Shown here: positions 6,915-12,628 of the stretch, one piece after another | How positions within the stretch are numbered: position 1 is the first letter of the stretch | Layout of the letters: each line of letters begins with the position of its first letter | Assembly: GCA_937923365.1 (NCBI GenBank) | Contig: CALAIJ010000014.1 | Location: 1 to 12,628 of the forward strand | DNA: 12,628 nt | Reading direction: 5' to 3' | Source of the DNA: an uncultured Sulfitobacter sp. | GTDB lineage: Bacteria > Pseudomonadota > Alphaproteobacteria > Rhodobacterales > Rhodobacteraceae | Translations under genes and position numbers: made by a program | Notes under the pieces: generated by a model | Database searches by the model: none | Seen by the model: only the letters and a program-made list of their open reading frames with translations | What the model was told of the DNA's origin: nothing

Positions 6915-7151
6915 GTGATTTTCACATTGGGAATTCTGCTTGTCGGCGGCCATTTTATGGCCTGCATCGCCATGGCAACATTGCTGAGCGGACATCAGTC
7001 CGGATGGGTTCTGGTGCTGCTGTTGGCCTATGCCGCGCTGACGGGAATTCTGGTGCTGAACCTTCAGACCAAACTTGAACGGTTCATGATCGCGCGGCAC
7101 ATCAGCAAGCGCCCCAACTCAAGCTGGCGCGTGCTGAACCTCAAGAACTAG
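6915..7151 (+). CDS. Small inner-membrane protein with two predicted helices
   Basis: Predicted 78-residue protein with two hydrophobic segments (about 2-22, and 30-48 reading GWVLVLLLAYAALTGILVL) and a basic, soluble C-terminal tail ending KRPNSSWRVLNLKN. I choose the GTG at 6915 as start because AGAGGA lies 8 nt upstream. An in-frame ATG at 6858 would add 19 residues but has no ribosome binding site and adds a basic stretch. The positive tail after the second helix favours both termini facing the cytoplasm. I do not recognise a family. It is divergent from ldtR, which makes it a possible target of that regulator, but this is only positional. The convergent sdhE stop lies 10 bp beyond its own. 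Confidence 0.65.
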   Translation: MIFTLGILLVGGHFMACIAMATLLSGHQSGWVLVLLLAYAALTGILVLNLQTKLERFMIARHISKRPNSSWRVLNLKN

Positions 7152-7161
7152 GGTCAGGACC

Positions 7162-7420
7162 CTAGACCCGCTGCGCGGCCATATGCGCTTGAATATCCGC
7201 GATCATCGCAATGTAGGGGGCATCCGCCGCCGTCTGACCCGTCACCCATTGATAGAGGTCATGATCGTTTTCGTTCAGCAAGGCGTCATAAAGCGTCAGG
7301 GTAGCCTCATCCATGTCCGCCAGATGCCTGTCCGCGTAGGACGTCAGGATCAGATCCATTTCCTTGATCCCGCGCCGGATGGACCGCATGTAAAGCCGCT
7401 TGCGCCGATGGGCGTCCGTT

Positions 7421-7428
<8 letters not shown>
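7162..7428 (-). CDS. sdhE: FAD assembly factor SdhE (succinate dehydrogenase assembly factor 2)
   Basis: Small all-helical protein of 88 residues that promotes covalent attachment of FAD to the SdhA subunit of succinate dehydrogenase (also called Sdh5/SDHAF2, YgfY or DUF339). The defining RGxxE motif is present as R19-G20-I-K-E23, within RRGIKEMDLIL. Later parts typical of the family are DMDEATLTLYDALL and NDHDLYQWVTG. The length matches the family. Its ATG (7428) lies inside the end of the XRE regulator gene (stop 7421-7423), so the two overlap by 8 nt and are probably translated in concert. The sdh genes themselves are not in the window. Confidence 0.93.
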
Positions 7429-9114
<1,686 letters not shown>

Positions 9115-9119
9115 ACGCC

Positions 9120-9491
9120 ATGCGCGCCGACCGGATCACGGCCAACCTGCCCAGTCGCGACTTTGAGGCGACATGCGCCTTTTACGCGCGGCTGGGATTT
9201 GCAGAAGTCTACCGCGACACAGGCTGGCTGATCCTTGCCCGCGACACCATGGAAGTGGAGTTCGTGCACCACCCTGATCTGGTGCCCGAAGAAAGCTGGC
9301 ACAGTGCGTGCATCCGCGTGGATGATCTGGACGGGCTGCAACAGACCTGGGACGCTTTGGAGCTGCCCGATGATCCCATGGGGCGCCCTCGCGACATGTC
9401 GTTGATCGAAAATGAAAATGGTGTACGTTTCTTTTGTGTCATCGACCCGGACGGATCGCTGCTGCGGTGTATCGACAACGGGTCCGTTTAA
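9120..9491 (+). CDS. VOC-family protein resembling bleomycin resistance protein (Ble-like)
   Basis: Protein of 123 residues with the single beta-alpha-beta-beta-beta pairs of the vicinal oxygen chelate fold: TANLPSRDFEATCAFYARLG, then YRDTGWLILARDTMEVEFVHH and CIRVDDLDGLQQTW. This pattern is that of Ble-like proteins, which in resistant hosts dimerise and sequester bleomycin-type drugs. Chromosomal members in Proteobacteria are mostly uncharacterised, so resistance should not be assumed. The C-terminal part ENGVRFFCVIDPDGSLLRCI completes the second module. The ATG lies 5 nt after the aminotransferase stop with no clear ribosome binding site, suggesting coupled translation. It is unlike gloA in this window, as it lacks the glyoxalase ligand pattern. 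Confidence 0.85.
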   Translation: MRADRITANLPSRDFEATCAFYARLGFAEVYRDTGWLILARDTMEVEFVHHPDLVPEESWHSACIRVDDLDGLQQTWDALELPDDPMGRPRDMSLIENENGVRFFCVIDPDGSLLRCIDNGSV

Positions 9492-9515
9492 CAGGGTTGC
9501 CCTCGGGGATGTCTA

Positions 9516-9914
9516 ATGAGTGAAGCACTGCCAGAGTATTACTTCCGCATCCGCGACAACGGTGCGGCGGTGTTCCATGTGGACACCGAGAACCGCCAGC
9601 GGCGGATCGAAATGGACCAGATCGCCATGGTCAACATCCGCAACGGGGAGATCAAACCGCACGGCGATCGCAGCCTGTCCAAAGCGGACGAAAGGGCCAT
9701 CCGCAAATGGATGGAAGACCGGATCAAGATCCTTGCCCAGCGTGATATCGACGACATTTACCGTGCGGTGGATCATATGAACCTGACCACGCAATGGGCG
9801 CAATCCAAGGCGACGGATGCCCAGCTTGAGGCGGTCACGGACGGGCTTCTGCTGGCCATGCACGATCTGCGCAGCGTGTTGGTGCGCAAGAAGGCGGACC
9901 GCCTGCTTAAGTAG
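9516..9914 (+). CDS. Conserved-looking protein of unknown function
   Basis: Protein of 132 residues that I cannot assign to a named family. It has no signal peptide and no membrane segment and is highly charged. The first half looks beta-rich (YYFRIRDNGAAVFHVDTEN, RRIEMDQIAMVNIRNGEIKPHG). The second half is probably helical (ADERAIRKWMEDRIKILAQR, DIYRAVDHMNLTTQWAQ) and ends with a basic KKADRLLK. The ATG follows a GGGGA by 6-7 nt, a good ribosome binding site. It is the last gene of the aminotransferase run. Its final 8 nt overlap the end of the convergent MATE gene. Codon use matches its neighbours, which supports a real gene. Confidence 0.75.
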   Translation: MSEALPEYYFRIRDNGAAVFHVDTENRQRRIEMDQIAMVNIRNGEIKPHGDRSLSKADERAIRKWMEDRIKILAQRDIDDIYRAVDHMNLTTQWAQSKATDAQLEAVTDGLLLAMHDLRSVLVRKKADRLLK

Positions 9915-11283
9915 CCGCTGAAAGGCGTTTGAGGATCGTTGTCCAGAACCGCGCATTCAGCAGCAAGGCCGCAACGCCAAGGCCGATGACCAAGCCTGCC
10001 CAGACGCCCAGACCGTCCCAGCCCAGCACAAATCCCAGCAGATAGGAACTTGGGATGCCCACAACCCAATAGCTGATTGCCGCCAGCACCATGGGCACTG
10101 TCGTGTCCTGCACACCGCGCAGCACCCCAAGGGCAATCGCCTGCGTGCCGTCCACCAGCTGGAACAGGGCCGCCATTGCCAGCAGGCCCACACCCACGGC
10201 CAGAATGTCTGCGCGCGCGGGGTCGTCCCGCTCCATAAAGACAGAGATCAGCGGCTCGGGCAGCGCCAGAAACACGATGATCGTCAGGGCGGAAAAGCCC
10301 AGCGACATCACTGTCGTAATCCGCGCGCCCCGCGCCAGATGCCGCGCATCCCGCCGCCCGTAGGCATTGCCCGCGCGGATCGTCGCCACATTGCTGAGCC
10401 CCAGATGCACCATAAAGGTGATCGAGGCCCATTGCAGCGCAATGCCGTGTGCCGCCAGCGGAATGGTCCCCAGCCAGCCCATCATCAGGGCAGAAGCGGC
10501 AAAAAGCCCCGTTTCGCTTAACATCGTCAGGCCAATCGGCCAGCCCAGATTGAACACCCGTGCCAGCATCACACTGTCAGGACGCCACAGGCGCACAAAC
10601 AACTGGTGGCGCGGCTCGATAAAGATCAGGTAGCCCACCACCAGCGCCAGCGACATGCATTGCGTCACCAAAGAGGCCCAGGCAGCCCCTTTCAGACCCA
10701 GCTCCGGCACGCCCCAGTTGCCAAAGATCAGCGCATAGTTCGCCAGCCCGTTGGTCACGGCCGCGACAATGGTGATCCAGAAAACCACCTGTGTCCGCTC
10801 CAGCGCTGCAAGGTAGGATTTCAGCACCATCACCAGCAGCGCGGGAATGATCCCGAAACCTGCAATCGCCAGATAGGCGGCAGAATTCGCAGCCAGTTCA
10901 GACCCTTGGCCCAAGGCCAGCAAGATCGGCTCTGACCAGATCATCAGCGGCAGCACCAGCAAGCCAAACCCCGAGGACAACCACAACCCCATGCGCGTCG
11001 CACGGCGGATTTCGGTATCAGCGTCTTCGGCCACGAAAGTCGCCACCAAGGGCATCACCGCCATCGCGAACCCCGATCCCAGCAGGAAGATCGAGAAGAA
11101 ATAGGTATGCGCCAAGGTCACGGCCGCCAAAGCTTCGACCGCGTACCAGCCCAGCATGACCGTGTCGGTCACACCAATCGCGATCTGCCCCAAATGCCCG
11201 CCAATCAAGGGCAGGCCCAGTGTCAGAATGGCGCGGACATGGCCCGAGGTCGTCATTGTCGAAGGGGTGCCGGGGGTGTTCAT
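9907..11283 (-). CDS. MATE-family multidrug/cation antiporter (NorM-like)
   Basis: Inner-membrane exporter of 458 residues with about 12 hydrophobic helices in two homologous halves. MATE proteins expel cationic drugs or metabolites in exchange for Na+ or H+. Family features include the start LTLGLPLIGGHLGQIAIGVT, DTVMLGWYAVEALAAVTLA in helix 2, and the second-half counterpart GWPIGLTMLSETGLFAASAL with GWLGTIPLAAHGIALQ. Substrate cannot be told from the sequence. I keep the ATG at 11283, which has AAGG about 9 nt upstream; an internal ATG at 11256 has none. It lies 41 bp downstream of the DUF4260 gene on the same strand and may be co-transcribed with it. Its tail overlaps the convergent gene 9516-9914. 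Confidence 0.93.
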   Translation of the reverse strand: MNTPGTPSTMTTSGHVRAILTLGLPLIGGHLGQIAIGVTDTVMLGWYAVEALAAVTLAHTYFFSIFLLGSGFAMAVMPLVATFVAEDADTEIRRATRMGLWLSSGFGLLVLPLMIWSEPILLALGQGSELAANSAAYLAIAGFGIIPALLVMVLKSYLAALERTQVVFWITIVAAVTNGLANYALIFGNWGVPELGLKGAAWASLVTQCMSLALVVGYLIFIEPRHQLFVRLWRPDSVMLARVFNLGWPIGLTMLSETGLFAASALMMGWLGTIPLAAHGIALQWASITFMVHLGLSNVATIRAGNAYGRRDARHLARGARITTVMSLGFSALTIIVFLALPEPLISVFMERDDPARADILAVGVGLLAMAALFQLVDGTQAIALGVLRGVQDTTVPMVLAAISYWVVGIPSSYLLGFVLGWDGLGVWAGLVIGLGVAALLLNARFWTTILKRLSAAT

Positions 11284-11324
11284 GCCCCAGCCTTACGCCT
11301 GCTTTTCGCCAAGGGAAAGGGGGG

Positions 11325-11687
11325 TCAGACGCGGGCGATATGGGTCTCTTTGAAGCCGCTTGCGTATTTCAATCCATAGCCCAAGGCGCGGTCAAAGCCG
11401 ATATGAGCCGTCCAGATCAGGGCAATCGCCAGTGCCGTGTCGCTGGCCCACAGGACGCCCGCAAGGCCCAGTGCTGCGGGTGCCAGATAGCTATGGGCCA
11501 GATTGTAGCACAGCGCGCCCATGCGTTTGCTGAGCAGATAGCCCAGCATCGCCACATCCGGCAGCAGCAAGAGCACCGCAAACATCAGCCATCCCGCGCC
11601 CGTTTGGCTGTAGGCAAAGCAGGCAAGCGCGCCGATCGCGGCCCCTTCGGTTTGGAGGGTCAGGCGCAGTGGCATGGAAGAGGTCAT
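11325..11687 (-). CDS. DUF4260 family membrane protein
   Basis: Predicted 120-residue inner-membrane protein with about four hydrophobic segments. The C-terminal pattern ALIWTAHIGFDRALGYGLKY followed by SGFKETHIARV, together with GALCYNLAHSYLAPAALG, is characteristic of DUF4260, a family without known function. The conserved histidines in NLAHSY, TAHIGFDR and ETHI are the most notable polar residues. The ATG at 11687 has AGGA 6 nt upstream; an ATG at 11702 lies before that site and is less likely. It is upstream of the MATE gene on the same strand and divergent from a lysR gene about 90 bp away, the classical layout for a LysR target. Confidence 0.85.
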   Translation of the reverse strand: MTSSMPLRLTLQTEGAAIGALACFAYSQTGAGWLMFAVLLLLPDVAMLGYLLSKRMGALCYNLAHSYLAPAALGLAGVLWASDTALAIALIWTAHIGFDRALGYGLKYASGFKETHIARV

Positions 11688-11743
11688 GGCGTTTCCTTTC
11701 AAGGTTTCAACGGATCATAGCGCCTGCCCTTACCGATAATAAA

Positions 11744-11772
11744 TTGTCCAAATGCGTCTACTCAGCTATCAT
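11744..11772 (+). promoter_or_regulatory. Candidate promoter of the lysR gene
   Basis: TTGTCC (11744-11749), a 17-nt spacer and TATCAT (11767-11772) form a good sigma-70-like promoter (4/6 and 5/6 matches). Only six bases separate the -10 from the ATG at 11779, so transcription would start at or next to the start codon. Confidence 0.45.
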
Positions 11773-11778
11773 ATTTTG

Positions 11779-12628
11779 ATGAGCGCCTCTTTGCTGGATC
11801 ATATCCCGTCCTTTCACGCCGTCATGACCCATGGCAGCCTCAGTGCCGCCGCGCGAGCGTTGCGTCTGGCCCAGCCCACTGTGCGGCGGCATATCGAAGC
11901 GATGGAGTTGACCCTTGGCACCGCGCTTTTCACCCGCGCGGCCAACGGGCTGACCCCCACAGAGATGGCACAGACGCTGCTGCCCATGGCCCAAAGTGTG
12001 ATCGATGAAGCCACCGCATTGGCGCGGGCGGCCTCTGCTCAGGCCCATGCGCTTGACGGGACCGTGCGCCTTACCTGCAGCCGGATTGTCGCGGTGCATG
12101 TGTTGCCGCCGCTGCTGGCGCAGATGCGTGCAGACGCCCCCGGCATCCGGTTCGAAGTCGCCGCCACCGACACGCCAGAGAACCTTGCGCGCCGTGCGGC
12201 AGATATCGCGATCCGGTTCACACCGCCTGTGCAGCAGGCGCTGGTCGCAGCAAAGCTGCCTGATGTGGCTTTGGGGCTTTACGCCGCGCCAGACGGGCCG
12301 ACAGTGGCCAAGGCTGCAGACCTGACCGACGTGCCTTTCCTCAGCGATGATCGCGCAGGGCAGATCCTGCCCGCGTTTCAAAGCTTTGGCCTGCCCACAC
12401 CGCGCAACATTGTCCTGCGCAGCGATGATCCGCTTGCCTTGATTGCAGCGGTCGACGCAGGCGTGGGCGTAGGTGCTGTGCAAGTCAACCTTGCCAAAAG
12501 GCGCGGGTTGATCCGGCAGTTGCCTGACCTCACCGTGCCCATGCCCGCATGGCTTGTGGTGCACGAGGACCAGGCCCGGATTGCGCGGATCGCCTATGTT
12601 TTCGACCATCTCAAGACGGAGTTGCCCC
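11779..12628 (+). CDS. LysR-family transcriptional regulator, 3' end cut by window
   Basis: An open frame from the ATG at 11779 runs without stop to the window end, giving 283 residues, close to a full LysR protein (about 290-300). Translation reads MSASLLDHIPSFHAVMTHGS, then a winged HTH (LSAAARALRLAQPTVRRHIE, followed by AMELTLGTALFTR). After a linker helix comes the effector-binding domain (GTVRLTCSRIVAVHVLPPLL, ADIAIRF, AAVDAGVGVGA). Some spacing in the HTH is unusual: QPTVRRHI replaces the common QPAVSRQI. No ribosome binding site precedes this ATG. An in-frame ATG at 11752 would add nine residues and has no site either. It is divergent from DUF4260/MATE, which are the obvious candidate targets. 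Confidence 0.9.
   Translation, partial: MSASLLDHIPSFHAVMTHGSLSAAARALRLAQPTVRRHIEAMELTLGTALFTRAANGLTPTEMAQTLLPMAQSVIDEATALARAASAQAHALDGTVRLTCSRIVAVHVLPPLLAQMRADAPGIRFEVAATDTPENLARRAADIAIRFTPPVQQALVAAKLPDVALGLYAAPDGPTVAKAADLTDVPFLSDDRAGQILPAFQSFGLPTPRNIVLRSDDPLALIAAVDAGVGVGAVQVNLAKRRGLIRQLPDLTVPMPAWLVVHEDQARIARIAYVFDHLKTELP

Noticed and set aside
9120..9491. Antibiotic resistance determinant
   Set aside because: The Ble-like pattern shows only the VOC fold and the gene sits in a housekeeping operon without mobile elements, so I name the family and not a resistance role.
11758..12609. 283-codon open frame on the minus strand at the window end
   Set aside because: It mirrors the LysR gene, whose HTH and effector domains are evident on the plus strand; the minus translation is Cys/Arg/Gln-rich and unlike a protein family.

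Overview
The window looks like chromosomal DNA of an alphaproteobacterium, most likely a marine Rhodobacteraceae (Roseobacter-group) strain. This is judged from the moderately high G+C coding sequence and the gene families present: a long ThyX, an LdtR-type MarR regulator, DUF1194 and DUF4260 proteins, and a class I-gamma aspartate aminotransferase. It is an assignment from pattern recognition, not from a database search. Gene density is high. No rRNA, tRNA, CRISPR array, insertion sequence or phage gene is visible.

Left part (1-3660). thyX lies on the minus strand. Divergent from it is a two-gene plus-strand operon with overlapping start and stop codons (ATGATG). The first gene encodes a lipoprotein with a TbpB-like beta-barrel region. 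The second encodes an outer-membrane protein with an N-terminal TPR region and a C-terminal DUF560/Slam barrel. Together they look like a compact type XI secretion (Slam) system: an outer-membrane translocator with its own cargo surface lipoprotein. This is the most interesting content of the window.

Middle-left (3731-6117). A glyoxalase I gene (gloA) is followed, with overlapping stop/start codons, by two tandem DUF1194 genes. These encode exported von Willebrand A-like proteins with apparently intact metal (MIDAS) sites and a conserved cysteine pair, and they look like a local duplication. A Tat-exported YHS-domain protein follows.

Middle-right (6143-7816). A minus-strand LdtR-like MarR regulator has an AT-rich imperfect palindrome just upstream. 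Next are a small two-helix membrane protein on the plus strand and a minus-strand pair, XRE regulator then sdhE, overlapping by 8 nt.

Right part (7912-12628). A tight plus-strand run encodes aspartate aminotransferase, a Ble-like VOC protein and an unrecognised 132-aa protein. The last of these overlaps the end of a convergent MATE exporter gene by 8 nt. The MATE gene sits downstream of a DUF4260 membrane protein gene on the minus strand. Divergent from these is a LysR-type regulator that runs off the window end; its best promoter candidate would give a leaderless mRNA.

Intergenic spaces are all shorter than about 245 bases. The largest are 963-1164 (divergent thyX/lipoprotein) and 6674-6914 (divergent ldtR/small membrane gene). 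Bases 1-53 hold nothing I can name.
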